Positions 1 to 14,100 of a stretch of 64,000 nucleotides of DNA are shown piece after piece; position 1 is the stretch's first letter; each line of letters opens with the position of its first letter. A program made the translations under genes and the position numbers. This DNA is from Mansonella perstans (taxonomy: Eukaryota; Nematoda; Chromadorea; Rhabditida; Onchocercidae). The notes below the pieces were generated by a model. That model made no database searches. It worked only from the letters and a program-made list of their open reading frames with translations, and was not told the origin of the DNA. The DNA is taken from the NCBI GenBank assembly GCA_037074765.1, contig JBAMDO010000020.1, positions 62,001-126,000 of the forward strand, written 5' to 3'.

Positions 1-762
1 TCTTTACCATTTCATTAAAATATTTTGGGAAATGAGATCTTTGGACTAAATTTTGATGAAAAGTAAATGACAATAAAGGTTCTTATTAGAAATCCGTTCC
101 TTAGAATGATTCTAATAAATATGTGCAAGGTTCTAAAAGTATTTGTTTATTGAATTATTATTAAAACGCATTCAGTGAGTTCATTCGTTCAGTGTTTGGA
201 CTGCTATTTGGATTCATTAAATTGTTAATATTTATGGATTCATTGAATGGTTTTTTGAATATGTGGGGTTCAAATGATTACGAACTTGAAAAATTAAATG
301 TCCATTTCCATGAAAATTTAGAAGGACAGTCTGTAGTAATGTGGTACAGTGGAGGCTGTCAAGTTCAAAAGTGAGATAAAAGGGATTAAATAGACGACAA
401 AATATGATGGTATTTTAGAAGTTATATGTATTATTAATCAAAACAAAACATTTCGTGTACAGGATATTGTCGTCATTCATCAAACCATACTCAAGACCGC
501 GCAATCAACCGCTTATAAATACTTAATAATTAATTCCAGCACTCCGGAATTAATTAAAAAGTAATATTTTATTTTAGTACAATTTAACTGAATTTGAATG
601 TGGAAAAGTTGAGATGGAAATTTCAAATTTAAAAAATTCTGAGCGAAGTGAACACCAATTTACAGTTTTGCTCCAGATTTAATTTTCTATCAATTCATTT
701 ACGTTAACTTTATTGTTCTCTTACTTAACTGAAGCGCAACAATACGCCAAAACCTTTCGGAA
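1..762. other. Left-end AT-rich DNA, no confident gene
   Basis: No confident coding exon. A minus-strand stretch near 285-345 is open behind a possible acceptor and includes a Cys and several aromatic residues; it could be a further exon of the ZP gene to its right, but I could not fix its frame or splice sites. A plus-strand open frame at 192-374 has no domain or splice support and is probably chance. Confidence 0.4.
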
Positions 763-2006
763 TTAAAAGAATATAATGCACAAAGCGGTCGTGCAACCTA
801 AGGTGTAGGCCGCAATTTGATTATCTTTCCAAACAATCTGCATGAAAAATTTAATTTCTTCTCCATTTTCAAGTACAATTCGGGATTCGGTACTCTAATT
901 TCATAAGAATTAATTAATAGTGTGATTTAACAACATAATGGCGCAAAGGATATCTGACAATTGTCTTTCATGCATGAATTGTTTTTGTTTCATGATTAGT
1001 AATTGATGGAAAATAGAATGAAATAGAAAAATGAAAAGATGCTGGCAAGGAGAAGTGCAATTGAGTTGGCATTAAAAAATTATAAATATCAGTTATTTTT
1101 ATTGCCGCATTTTTTTTATGGGATCTTTTTTCCCATGGATCTGAATATTGAAGAAGTTGCAATTTTTTTTTTTTTTTTGCCTCAACCTGTTTCTAATTGT
1201 GAAAGGTAAGGCAATTGCGAACATTGCATTGCAATCATTTACTATTTTTATTGTTTATTCAGAAAAACAATGTATTTTGCTGTTCCCCTTTGCATCAGAA
1301 AAAATGTAAAGTCAAATACTTTCTAATCGCCAATCTTCTAAAAACAGTTTTAGAATGGTAGACTGGATTTGTTTTTTGAAAATTTTTGCCACAACAAAAA
1401 GTCTTTTCCTAAAAAACTTCTAATGGTTGAATTTCTGCTCATTTTATTTTTTCTGTATCCCGCTGTGAGCACAGAAAGAAAAAATAACGCACTAATTAAC
1501 CCTCTCTATTCGGTCATCACCGCATCGATTTTCAAATGATTCATCAAACTTGATTAGACCTTTATTTGCTGCAGGATATGCGGTCTCAAAATTTCATGCA
1601 ATTTGAAAATGAAAAGTGCTGTCACTGCTCGTCCGTGGTATCCAAGAATTCGATCTCTGTTTATGCATGCAACTAAGACCTTACCCACATCGGTCCACAA
1701 GATACTTGTATGAGCTAGACACAACTGCGAATAAACTTGGAAAATCAGGGCGGGCATGTCAGAGCAGAAATTAGTAAAAATATGATATATGTAATCAAGT
1801 AGTGCTAAATGAACTAACGGATCTCGTAACAGCAACACCACACTGATCCTTTCGCACTGTAATTGATGTCGTCCGACGTCCAGTATCACGTGATACGCAA
1901 CGTTTATCGTTTGAATGCCCTACCACATAAATCCTACCTTGGAACACACTTTCTGTCAAAAACACGACTTCGATCGTATCTTCACCACATTCCACCTCTG
2001 CTTTTC
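763..2006 (-). CDS. ZP-domain (cuticlin-like) protein, partial
   Basis: Partial minus-strand gene. The strong exon is 2006-1819 (phase 1 in, phase 0 out). It encodes the N-terminal half of a zona pellucida domain: VECGEDTIEVVF, then TESVFQGRIYVVGH, a Cys, and KDQCGVAVTRS. This Cys spacing and the F-x-G-R-I/V-x-V-x-G pattern are those of nematode cuticlin and cuticlin-like ZP-N modules, which polymerise in the extracellular cuticle. A second exon, starting at 894 behind a TTAG acceptor, joins in the same phase and reads EEIKFFMQIVWKDNQIAAY followed by Cys, like the next ZP strand; it runs to a stop at 763 or is spliced at about 798. The signal peptide, the ZP-C half and the C-terminal membrane anchor are not resolved. 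The gene may continue past the left end or be a truncated copy. ZP identity is fairly sure; the gene model is not. Confidence 0.62.
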
Positions 2007-3858
2007 CTGAAAATTATTATTTGCCTTTTTACATTTTCTCAATTTTTGAAAAGAAATGCAATGAAAAAAACCTGAAATTTCTTAAATTAAATGACTTTTA
2101 ATGCAAATTTATCAGTGAAATTTCAATGCGATTTTTGTGAAAAAGATAAATAGAAATAGAGTTAGATACAAGTTGACAAAATCCAACAGTCATTGAGACA
2201 TCAAGAGAAAGAGAATGGTCAATGCTCATAGCTAAATTCAGTTCAATTTTATCCCCCATTTATTTTTCGGACTGAAACATACAACTGATTTTGATTTAGA
2301 TTCAGTAAAATGAGTTCTTGGAAATACTCCAATAACCGAAACCTGTTTTGTTTTTTAAGTAAGAAAGAACTTCGTAAACGTGGAAAAAAACAGATTTTTC
2401 CCATAGAAAGAAAAAGGTTCCAACTCTCTGATGCAGTGACCGATGTTCGAAAATGACCTAAATTATGACTGCTCAGATATTTAGAAGTGGCAAAATGCCT
2501 TGAATCAAATAGTCCTTCACTCTAGTTTTTTATGCTAAATTTCTTCTGAATTTACTTTGGAATACTTCATTTAAATCACATTTGAAAGCACTGCAGAGAC
2601 ATTATGCAGATATCTAATTCCTCAGTAAATTTTGATTAAAACTTTGTTTTTACTAGCCAGGGAATGATAAAAAAATCTCATTATCTGCATTTATTTGTCT
2701 CTAAGCTTCGTTTTTATATTTATTCACATTTTCAGCAGTTAATCGGCAGTTGAACTTGCTACTAGATGCAAAAATTTTTTTTGACGCATGAGCGTAGTAA
2801 GATACTATTATTACGTGTGTAGAGAGTGGTCATTACAATAATTTCGTTGTATGGTTAGCGAAACCAAAATCCTTAATTCTGGGGACATTTTTAAGTGGAA
2901 AATTACTTTTATGCTTTAAAATAACTGGTTATTTACTGACTAAAACATTGACTTTTTCATTTTACGGCACTGATGTAACTGAAGGTAAAGTCTAAATAAT
3001 GATGAATTATCGAACAGCTTCTTCATCCTCTCAGATCGGAAAACTTTCAGGATTAAGCCAACTAGCACTGTATTCTTGTCGAGAGTATAATCATTTTGTT
3101 ATCATTTGCTAATGATGTACAAGACGTGAAACAAATAAAGTCATTATTTGAAATCAATTTTGATTGAAGGACGTAAGGAAAGCTTTGGACCAAACATCCA
3201 ATAAGATATTTTTGCCTGTTCAACTTTCGAAATTCTAACCGTTCCAAAGAAAGTCTTGGATATAACTAACATAGCACTTTTGTAGATGCAAATTCAATTT
3301 ATTTCCAGCTCTGTTAATAAGGCGAAGCTATCATAGTGGACAGAACCGAGAACAAAATTTCTCATGGAACAACTTTTGAAATGTCACGAGCTGCGGTATG
3401 CATGGTGACAACGGAAGATGCCTTTAATTCTTTCGGAATAGTATAAAACACAAATGTTGTTGACGCATTTAAAAAGAATTAGAAACATTTAGAATTTTTT
3501 CGCATACAAAAAAAAATTTTACCACAGAATTCAATCATTTCATTGCGTACAGAATGATAACTGCTGAGAAATTTGTCTGTTTGTTAATTTTGGCACAGAT
3601 GACACAGCTACTTTCAGATAAAAACTACTGTTTACATGTTTATCATTTTCGACGAGGAATACTGATAATTCAATCAATGTACGTGTAAGCATCTAATTAG
3701 TGTGAAAGAGATACTTTGCACCTTAAAATTGGCAGGATCAGCAGATTTGAATCATTGACTTATTTAATGTATCCAAGAAAATGTTCATAACTACTGAGTG
3801 ATAAAAGCATCAAAAGTTGTTATCATAACAGTGATAGTAAGAATTACCGATTTGTGAA
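2007..3858. other. Intergenic or intronic AT-rich DNA
   Basis: No exon with splice-site and family support on either strand. It may be intron of the ZP gene if its 5' exons lie further right. Confidence 0.4.
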
Positions 3859-4125
3859 TTAGGTATAGGAATGGAATGGACCCGCTGTATGTGAATGAAA
3901 GCTTGGAACATAAGCAGTAATGGTATCGGTAGAGTAGCCATAATCGAAGCAACGTGTTGGGTCATCACTTGAGCACCTTACTGACGCATTTTTGCTTTGC
4001 TGCCACCTTCTTGTAGTGCGACGATGTTCCGTTTCTAATTTCTTTTCAGCCCCTTTTCATCCTCTTCATGTCCACATTTGGCCACCGCTGTGGTCGTAAT
4101 CACGATGCTGATAGTCATCCATCAT
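3859..4125 (-). CDS. Candidate minus-strand exon pair, unrecognised
   Basis: Two open stretches fit together in phase: 4125-4086, starting with two Met codons and MMDDYQHRDYDHS, and 4034 to about 3859, joined by a 51-base candidate intron with a GAAATTAG acceptor. The second encodes about 58 residues rich in Ser, Thr, Tyr and His (RCSSDDPTRCFDYGYSTDT). Base composition is less AT-rich than its surroundings. A donor at about 3880 would leave phase 1 and could join the ZP exon at 2006, so this may be the 5' end of that gene, but no signal peptide is visible. It may also be chance. Confidence 0.25.
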
Positions 4126-7100
4126 AGCAGTACTCCCCTTTTCTCTCACAACATATTCCCTTAGGCATGCGCAGGTTTAGGAGCTATCAATAAATCATCA
4201 CCACAGAAGTTGATCTTTCATCCTGTCTTTTTTTGTCTTTTCTCTTAATCCTCCTAAATCTTTTCACATTCTTCTTACAACCTTTTAGAGAGTTATCCCG
4301 GATCTTAGTATCACCTGTATTTATCTGCATATGCGGCAGAAGCGACGTTAGTAACACTTTCGCTTTTTGTCAGGAAATCAGTTCAGTGCAAGGATGCGGA
4401 GAAAATGCTACCATTGACAATGTCACCTTTCCTTTCACCTCTGTCACTGACTGACCAGTATCTCAAGATCGTCTCTTTACTTCATTCATTTCATTCCTGA
4501 CAAAACAATCAACGCTGCTTAATTGACAAGTCTCTTTATTTAGTGATAATAGCAGTAGCAGTAGGAGGAATAGAACAATAACAATGATTATGTGGGTCTT
4601 ACTCCGGATCTTCTTATCATGTAAGACATAAGAGCAAAAGATAACGAACATACAATGAAATCATTCATCGACCGAACAGCCTAACGAACTAGTTCGTTCC
4701 TTCGTAAGCAATGCCATTAACACTGTTTGTTAGTTTTATCGTACATTAAAATGAAATTCTCATAGTCACTTTGTTTCCGAACACTTTTCAATTTTTGCTA
4801 ATACGGGAATTTGCAGTATATAACTGGAATTTTCATTTCTCTGATGAAATCGTCGCCATCGATTGCATTCCATGCTTGCAGGGAATCGCACAACAACTTG
4901 TTGCTGGAGAAAGAAGAAAGGAAACGTTACATCTCACCAAAAATATGGATTTGTATGTTTACTGCGCGGAAAATCAAAATCATCATTACGTATCAGTGCA
5001 AATAAGCGATTACAATGATTGCATCATTTAAAATTTATTCCTTTGTTGAGAAAGAGATCTTTTCAAAAAATTTATAGTCAACGTTTCACTTCAAATAAAT
5101 GTCAAAAAGGCAGGATACAATGCCGCAACTTGGAGCATGAAAATATAATATTTTTCTCTTGTTAGCTATTGTCCTATTCTCCTAAATTTCATATGTTTCA
5201 GCATTTTCCTCAATCATTAAAGTTCTTGAAATTTCTGAAATTCTGAAAATTCTGAAAGTTTTCCTTCATTTTTACTCAGTTAAGTAGAATAAACTAGGAA
5301 CATTTTTTCTACTCAATGTAATACATTGATGCTAGTTTAAGGCTGAGGTTTTTTTGAATGTTCCTTTCAGTGTGCAATAATCATGTAATGTTAAATGTAA
5401 TGATGAAGATCCCGCAAATTTAGTACATATTTCAAATATTCGTTTCTGCAAAACGAAATATACTTTTGTCAAGAATTTGATTTCAAAAAAATACCGCGAC
5501 AGGGTAGCATCATATCTATACTTGAGACAAAGCTTGTTTACTTACTGAAGAACTTTCAAACTTCATTAAAGCTGTGAATCTCAAATTTCTCGTGAAAATA
5601 ATTCCTGTCCTCCTCAGACAAACACTTCGTGTTGAAAGTAACAAACAAAATTCAGCAAAGCTTCCTTTTTGCATCAACACTGTGCTATTGAAGTATATGA
5701 TACGATAATTCAGCAGTTACTTATGTAAAAATTACAAAAGAATTAAATTCAAATGAAATTGCAATGGCTTTTGCATTAAATACTACTTTAAAGGTCTTGT
5801 AATTTATTCGATAACCAGCTTATGCTTACTTCTTCAACATCTTATTGGTCATTCCTTAAAAATCTTATTTCAGTCACTACTTGTTACGAATACTGAATTT
5901 AGCAGTTTATGAGATACTCAACAGTTCTCTGAGGACATGCTGAATGGAGAGGAGGAAAGCTAGATACATTCATGGATAGAAATGAGCGTATATATCATTC
6001 ATCAGGCACCCTACTTTAATTGTGTTTAAAATTCCATTGTTTCTAGCGGCCACCAATGTTGATGAAAGATGTATCGCTGCTAAAGAAAATGTTCAACAAC
6101 GCTGTTGCATCAATAAACAAAAATGGGACATAAATATAATAGGGCATAAATGTTACGCTGATTGTCATTTCATTCAGTTACTAATGATGTAAGTTTAGAA
6201 TCACGGAGAACATCTTTGACAAAGAATCAAAAATTATGACAAATATAATATGCAGCAATTATCAGTTGTCTGACGCATCAAAAGCATTTTGTCGTTTGAG
6301 CGCGAAAATTCCTGATACATACTTTCTTATCATAAATGTACAGAGTGGAATTCTTTGTGTCAAATTCGCGTCTAACTTTTCTGTTTTTTATAGCAATAAT
6401 TAAATGTAATTTAAAACACCAACGCTATGTTTCAAATTAACATTTCGTTCCTTTCTCCATACTTGCACACTATAATTCTTTGCAATTACTATTTTTTAGG
6501 ATTCTCAAGAGTGAGGAGTTGGCTAGGAACATTCCCATTTTCTTTACTTCAATTTACACTTTGGATGCTTCCTTTTAGAAATCCCGACATATAGCTGTCT
6601 ATTCAGATTGCATGCCTCAAAAAAAATGTCAATTTTACTATTTTAGCTCTATCACTTTGTTGTTCAAAGTAACAAAGTTCGTCATTTTTAACTTAAAGTC
6701 ATTGCTCACACTTTTATGAAAAACTTGAAGATTAGCCGAATTAAAAACACGTCAAATCCACAAAAATTAATGCTCCACCTCACATGGTTGTTAATAAATT
6801 TATGCAAGCACTTGCAAAATCCTTCATTTTTTCTGACGTTTAAGAAAACTTTAAAAAATGTGAACGAAAATGAAGAAGGAATTCACATTTCTCATTTTTT
6901 TTATAAAAAATTTGCAGTAAAATTACCACTTTCACTTGAAAAATTGCTTCATCATATCGAAATTTCCCACGGCTCCTCTTTTCTCTCTCTTCAAAGTATC
7001 GTTATTTTCTCTTTATTACAGACAAATATTTCCATGAGAGACTTTAATGAAGATATAGCCCTGACAAAAATTATCAGTAATGCACGTGTAGATATATGTA

Positions 7101-8182
7101 AACATGTACAAATGCGTTATAACACATTAACCAATTATAAAATCACTGATTGAATATTTGGCGAATACATCAAACAGTGCCTCAAAAATCCATAAATAAG
7201 TTCCATCTGCCGTACATAACTCATTTAACAGCTTAGCTTCTTTGAATAAACATAATTCAGTTAATATGAAAGAGTTTACATGTCAAATCACTTTCATGTA
7301 TAATTGGGTAATTCATCCTCGACATTTCAGGTCCTATTTAGATTTGTCAATTTATAACTTATTTGAATATGATTTAATGAATAGTAGTGCCGACAAATGA
7401 AGCGATCATTTCAATAGAGATACAGTAAACATTAACAAACCAAAGTTAGTGTTTTCAGCAATCCACAATGCTTATGATTCCTTTATTTGAAAGTGCACTA
7501 AAATTCCAAGAGATCGCTAAAACCAGTTTATCATTGTTATAGTAAACAAGTCAGATTCAAAACAGCTACAGTTTGTGGCATTCCTCTTCGTAAACACTCA
7601 TTGTTGCTGCCAAAAATAGGATTTAAACATTACAAAAATATGCAACTTAGAAACTTTCGCAATGAAAAATACTAGAAACAATTGAAAGAAAAACATCACG
7701 AAGAATTGATTAGATCAACAACATCAAGCTTAGTTTACTGATGATTTCAGTTTATTTATTGAATGCCTTCACTCATCTCAAAAGTAATGGAACTTAGTTG
7801 ATCGCACTGACAGCAATAGTTAAAAAGCATCTAAGGAATAAGATAGAATCATCTATTAAAAAATTCATCTATAAAATCTATATTAACATGCGAAAATACT
7901 ATAAAAAAAAAAGATACTATGCGAAATGTCAACAATTGCATCAAGGAAAATAAAGAAATTTTCATTAGGTCTAAGGGATGCAATAATGCAAAAGTAAATA
8001 TCGTGGTATTAGGAACTTTTTAGATGGAATGTATACAAGCTGAGAATTAAACAGAAAAATGGGATACATTGTGTATGTCTAGAGCGCAACGACTAATTAC
8101 ATGAAATTAACTTGTAAATGGTAGTAAAGCATCATATGCCACTAGAAGACTAAAAATTTATGTCATTTATAAAAAATAATCA
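4126..8182. other. Gene-poor region with weak exon-like pieces
   Basis: Mostly AT-rich. Plus-strand stretches behind acceptor-like sites are open at 4373-4454, 4881-5031 and 6716-7153 (145 codons), but none shows a recognisable domain or a linked set of exons. A Cys-rich exon-like piece at 6047-6188 is listed separately. Confidence 0.4.
6047..6578 (+). CDS. Candidate Cys-rich exon pair
   Basis: An exon-like stretch at 6047-6188 begins after TTTCTAG and ends at a good donor (GTAAGT). It encodes RCIAAKENVQQRCC, about 15 residues, then KCYADCHF: five cysteines including a CC pair, as in small secreted proteins. It joins in phase to 6500-6578, which ends in a stop. A weak upstream exon could start at an ATG near 5823, but its first residues are not a convincing signal peptide. 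No family is recognised. Confidence 0.25.
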
Positions 8183-11100
8183 TCATGAGGTGCGGCATGA
8201 CTGGTCTCGGATTGTGTGCGATTTTGGTGATTCTTCAAAAAGCATTTTCTTAGTTAAAACTTTTGCAGTTTCTGCTAACACATTATCTTCCTCCTCCAAC
8301 TTCTGCATCTCATTTCTTTTTTCTACTTCTGCTTTTTCTACTAATACATCCTCAACGTTCACATCTAATTTTGCTGCAAATCAATTATTATTTCACTATT
8401 TTATAACAGCGAAATATTATATATAGATTTATATAATCCAAAGTTCTAATTTTGATTTATATTAGGAAATAATATGGTCTTAGTATTTCATTATAATAAT
8501 AATTCATAGTAATTCACAAATTAAAACTTAATAAAAAGAATCATGCAAAAACCAACATTTAAAAAAACTTTCTGCTGTATTCACTGGTTTTATGTTTGGC
8601 GAATTTATTTCTAATGCGGTCCCTTGTGCTGAAGAATGAAATCTAGGCCGAACTGCAGGTGCTTCAATATAGCCCATTCTCTGATTAACAGCTTCTTCAC
8701 CTTCGCCATGCTAAACATGTAATCATGTAGTACAATGACGAGAAAAAGAAAACAAAAAAGTGGAAACAGTCCAGAAGTGAAAACTTCGATTAAAGAAAAT
8801 GAATAGAATTTAGACGCTGTTTGGACAGAAAATGAAACTGTTGTAACATGTGATTTATTGTTCCGTTAAGCCATTTAGAATAATTCCATATTCAAAAGGC
8901 ATTTTGCAATACCACAATGTAGGCTCATTAGACATTTCTTGCCACCTAAATTTGAAGATGACAGCTGATCTTTAAAGATTCAGATCAGACAGTAATACTG
9001 AACACCTTGAATAGTTCTGAAGATCATAGCAATTAGCTAAAATCATATATGATATTTCTGGCATAAAAAAGTAAAAAAAAAATTGGAAAATAAATAACAT
9101 TATCTTACTGCTAAAACAGACCATTACAGCTTGAAGTTTGGCATTCGCGCGCAACAATTCAAATATCTGTTCTTTAAGGTCTTCGACTTCTCCATCTGCA
9201 TCATCGCAAGCTTTTTCTAATCGTTCATTTTCCTTTTGCAGAAGATTCAATGTATGTTCTATCTCTTCAGATTTTTTATCTTGTGAAGACCACGCTTTTT
9301 CCATCTGTAAAACGCTTTAAAGAAATCGAAAGTAAATCCCAACTTGAAATTTAAGGAAAATGAAGATTATACACCAATATTTATTGCCAGCATTACCCAG
9401 TGTGATCGAGGTGCTGCGTATATATTACCTTATCTGTATTCTATGCTATTTGAAACAACCTGTTAGCCAAAGCAAATTTCTACATTCTGATAAAGTAGTC
9501 AGAGTTGACTGAAGTTAGCGCTTGGAATTAATTCTTTCATACACCTAATTTTTTCTGAATAGCTTGTATATTCTATGTGTGGATTTACATTCTAAAGCAT
9601 TACCACTTTTAAATCAGTGTTTTCTTTTTCCAATCTGGAAATCGTACTCCTCAGTATTGCATTTTCGTTTTCTAATTTATCTTTTTCGTTTGCCAAATTT
9701 TCAGCAATATCAATTATTCGAGCAAAATTTTCACGTCCAAAATCCAAATTCTTACACAAAGCTGTGCTTTGGGATCTTTCAACTTTTTGCAAATATTCAG
9801 TCGTTCTTTTTAGATCCTAGAATGAGCGAAATTAAAAGATAGTAAAGGTAGTATAGTGAAGAAATTAATAGTTATTTTACATGCGTTTGGATTATGGGGA
9901 ATAATCCAAGACTTTCAATGAAATAAACTTGCATTACTTTTTCACCGTGTGTTTCCTTAAAGACATTTTTTTCTCTTTCATAATGCTCCAACTGATTCTT
10001 GACAGAATCCATTCGACTTTTCTGGTTAGCTTCTGAATCTTGCAAGTTATCCATCAATGTACTGGAAATTTTAAAATCTTTTTCTGTAAACTCATGCGGC
10101 ATTTCAATTTTATGGCTCATTTCTTGCGTTTCGGCTTGAAATGAGGTTACAAGCAAACGCTGTTCTTTCAAACAAGTGGTGCATCTCAACTCATTTGAAT
10201 CTTTCGACCATTTTCCATCTAATTTCTGAAATTCAATACAAACATGATATCATGATGAATGCACTTAAAAATGAAGCAACATCCAACTTTAAGTTCACTT
10301 CCTGAAGATCTTTTACATGACTTAATCGATTTTGTTCTTTTTTCACTTTGGGAAGTTTTGCAATGGAATATAGCATATCTGCCCACTCGTTTTGGAAATT
10401 CTAAGAAAAACTATCCTAGAGAATAAGGCTTCTAAAGACTGTAAAGCAAAGAAGTTCTAAGACTAAAAAAATGATGACAAAACAAGATAACCTGCAATAA
10501 ACTTGAGAAATAATTTCTGTTCTCACAAAACTGAGCCAACATCACTTCTTGTAGGCTATCAAGTCTCAATTTTTCATTCTCAAATAGCATTTCCCACTTC
10601 TTTTTTTCCTCCAACATCTCTTCCATCATCGCTTTTAACTAAAAAATTTTTGATTCAAATAAAAACTGATATGATTTTCTTAGAATTGAATCTTTTGAAT
10701 TACATACATAAATGCTATAAAATACCTGCTTGAACCCATTTCTAGCCAATTTTCCATGCTGAGCTACTGTCTCCACCAATGTTTCAAATTGCGGAATATC
10801 TTGACGAATAATGTTTACAACCTTTTCAAAATAAATAAGAGAAATTTCTACATCGTCTACTTCCCACTCGCTAACGAATACTTTGTTTTTCACATCACTC
10901 CTAATTTTCTCCAGTAGCGATGTCAGTGTTTCAAACAAAAATGATTTCTGTTTCATGGTTTCGTCTTCTTTTGCACGAAGAATCTCATCAATTTTATTTC
11001 CAAGTTCTGCAACCTTGGTTTCCAACAGAGATATAATTGAAACGTGCTCGCTTTCAGCCGACATCATTCGATTACTTTCCTCTTTTTCGAAATCAATCAG

Positions 11101-14100
11101 AGTCTCTTGAAGTTTTAGTGAGAGCTGATCTTTCTCTTCTTTAATCTTTTCCAGTTTACATTCAAGTTCCCCTATTCTTTGTTGAGCTTTCTGATGCAAA
11201 GTATGTGCTGTATCGAGCTGTTGCTGCATAATTTCAATTTGAACTTCCATTTGACATCCCTTAATGCAAAATGTGAGATGTTCATACAATTGAGGTTAAA
11301 AAGATTAATTCTACTCATCAAAAGTTTAAAAACTCGAGTGTCCCAGAAGAAATAATAACAATTCAATCATTTTTTAACCTCAACTAAAGAAGAATCAAAT
11401 TGAACTCCAGTTTGTACAGTATTTTTCTCGAATAAGTGCTTTGGCTTCGCTTGAGTCAACTCATCTACCAAATCTTCTGCTTCGTACAGCTATAAAATAT
11501 ATTTGAGATACTAGTTCAGTTTTACACTATAAAAGTAAAATGAATTTTTTGAAAATTAAAATTCTTATGTAAGAGTTACTTCAAATTACTTCTATGAAAT
11601 TTGAAGAGAAAAGTGGACGAGATTTCGACCTTTTTCCGCAATATATCTATTTCTTCTAATTTCTTTTTCATTTCATCCTTGAAGATAAATCTGTAATCCT
11701 CGGCATCCTTTTCAGCGATTTCTTTTTGTTTGCTTAGTTGTTCCTGCAAAAAAAAAAAAAAACTTCATGAGAACAACGCGATTCTGACAATTCGAATTCT
11801 CGAAAGCAAATATTTAAAAAAAGTGATGCTTACGTTTGTTTGGATTAAATCTGTCAACTTTGATGACAGTGTTACAATTTCTGCTTGTTTTCTTTTCAGC
11901 AAACTTTCCAGTTCGGCAACAAAAGCTTTATTCTTTTCGGCAGCTGTATCATCAATAGTAGCTGTTAATGCTGCAAACTTCTCCGAAAAAAGTCCCAGTT
12001 CGATGCGCATAGCATAACAATTCTCGCAGAAGACTGATGTTTCGCAATAGGCTTCGTTAATAAGAAAAGAATAATTTTGTGCTCGTTCTTGAGCGTAGTT
12101 CGCTAACTCCCGCGGTGAAGATAGGTTATCCAAATTTAAATTCCTCGTTGCAAAAACTTTATTTTTGCGTACTGACAGCGTTAGATTTTTCGGCATATCT
12201 GGAGATGTGATTCTTTCACCGACTTGTGCTGCGAGACATTTCGATGTGTTTGAATTGAGGACTTCTGCATTTTTGAATTGTATAACTGGATAATCTGGTA
12301 CTTCATTAAATGACGTTTCGACCGCATCGTTCATCTTCATAGTTTCACATACAATTTCAGAGCAAGAATTAACCTCAATCGTTCCAGCAGAAAATTCCGC
12401 AGACAAATCTGTTTTGACAGAATCTGTAGAATTATTTTCTGTGGCTCTTTCCTGTGAGTCGCATACAGAAACACTGGTGTTCATCTCATCAATATCTTCA
12501 CTCTTTCCATCCCCCGCAGCATCCTAAAGAATGATAGCTATCATAATGCTATAAATAAAATCTTTAAGGATTGCAATTGAAATCGCGGAAGTAGAATGAC
12601 AAAATTTTGTAATCAATCTTACAGAAAATAATTTCAACTTACGCTAACAGTGTTCAGCAACCTAGTTTTTGATTCCAGTGAGCTAGTAAGATTCACTGAA
12701 GTGGATTCTAAATATGCTTTAATTGCTGATTTCATTTCGTCAGACATTCCAGGACTCTAAAATAAATCTACAGAAAAAATATTAAGGAGAGTTACTTAAC
12801 TACAAGCGATAAATCAAAGTCCGAATGTAGAAGTTTATCTTTCCTTTCTCAAACGGTGATAGAAATTTTAGGAAAAAAGTATAATGAAATTTTTGAAACG
12901 AAAATATTTAGCGAAGAATAATCGAAAATTAATAACTGATAATCCAAATCTAAGACATAAAATGCAACAAATTCCTCACTAATGTCGTAGTTATCGAAGA
13001 TGATATTGTGTCGGTAATGTTAGCAGCATCACTGCATTTTGATGCAGTGCTTCGTTCAGGTAATGCTTCTTTCTGAATACTTTTTATTATTATGAGATAA
13101 AATTTTGAAATAAATATGTCGCATAAATCTAAGTATATTTTTGGGTGGCAATAAACAGTTATGACAGAAAATGTGAAGAAAACAGAAAGAATGAATAAGA
13201 AATAAAGCTCTAAAATATACTTAAGAAAACAGCTAAAAAAAGCAGCAAGAAAAAGGGAAAAGAAAGCGAACCATAGTTTCTTCGGACTGCAAGGTTTCTT
13301 CTACCAAAGACTGTTCAATATTATGATCTGAATTTGTTACTGCTGGAACTTCGTCTGTCTGCAACGTACATTTAAATTAGCACCAAATTTTATTCAGAAA
13401 TAAAAAACTGAAACATGAAAGTTTAATGACAAACCTCGACAGAACACAGTTCTAGAAAAGTAGCATCGATATTAGGATCCACTTGATTAATATTTGCAAG
13501 CTTCGGTCTTAAAGGAGTTTTCGACAAACGAGACTGCAACAATGGCAAAGAAATGGTAAAGAAGTAACAAAAAATTGACTAAATGACAAAAAATTTTATG
13601 CCATTCTAATTTTGTCTTTTAATAAAGATGCATCTTCACTTCAAAAAACGCTAGAGCTAAAGATACTAATAAATGGTGCTAAGTTTAAAACTTTTCTTTG
13701 CAGTGAAATGAACAAACCAATTTTGTAGAGTGAGGACGAACAGATGGAGACATCACCGCTAGCGGACTGTTAGCGCTTTGCCTCTTCTAAAACGATATTT
13801 ATTGGTAGGAATTAAAAGATATAGATTCTTCTGTTGCATTTTGATTCATTGCTTTAGTTTATTAGTAGTGCTAACTTCTATCCTGTTGATCCATAAAAAG
13901 TAATCCAATTGAAAGTGCTAAATTTCATCGTACATTTCAGTATTTTTTCATTTCTTCCTAGATTGTTTATTTTGCTAAATAAATTTAGTAAAATTCCTAT
14001 TTTTTTAATAATCAAATTGGACAATTTCAACGATAAGCTTAATAGTTAGCAGCAAATATTTCGCGAATAAAACTTATCACTAATTTACCACAAAGTGATT

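Noticed and set aside
6716..7153. 145-codon plus-strand open frame
   Set aside because: AT-rich codon use with many Lys, Asn, Ile and Phe, no domain, no splice partners; long chance frames are expected at this composition.
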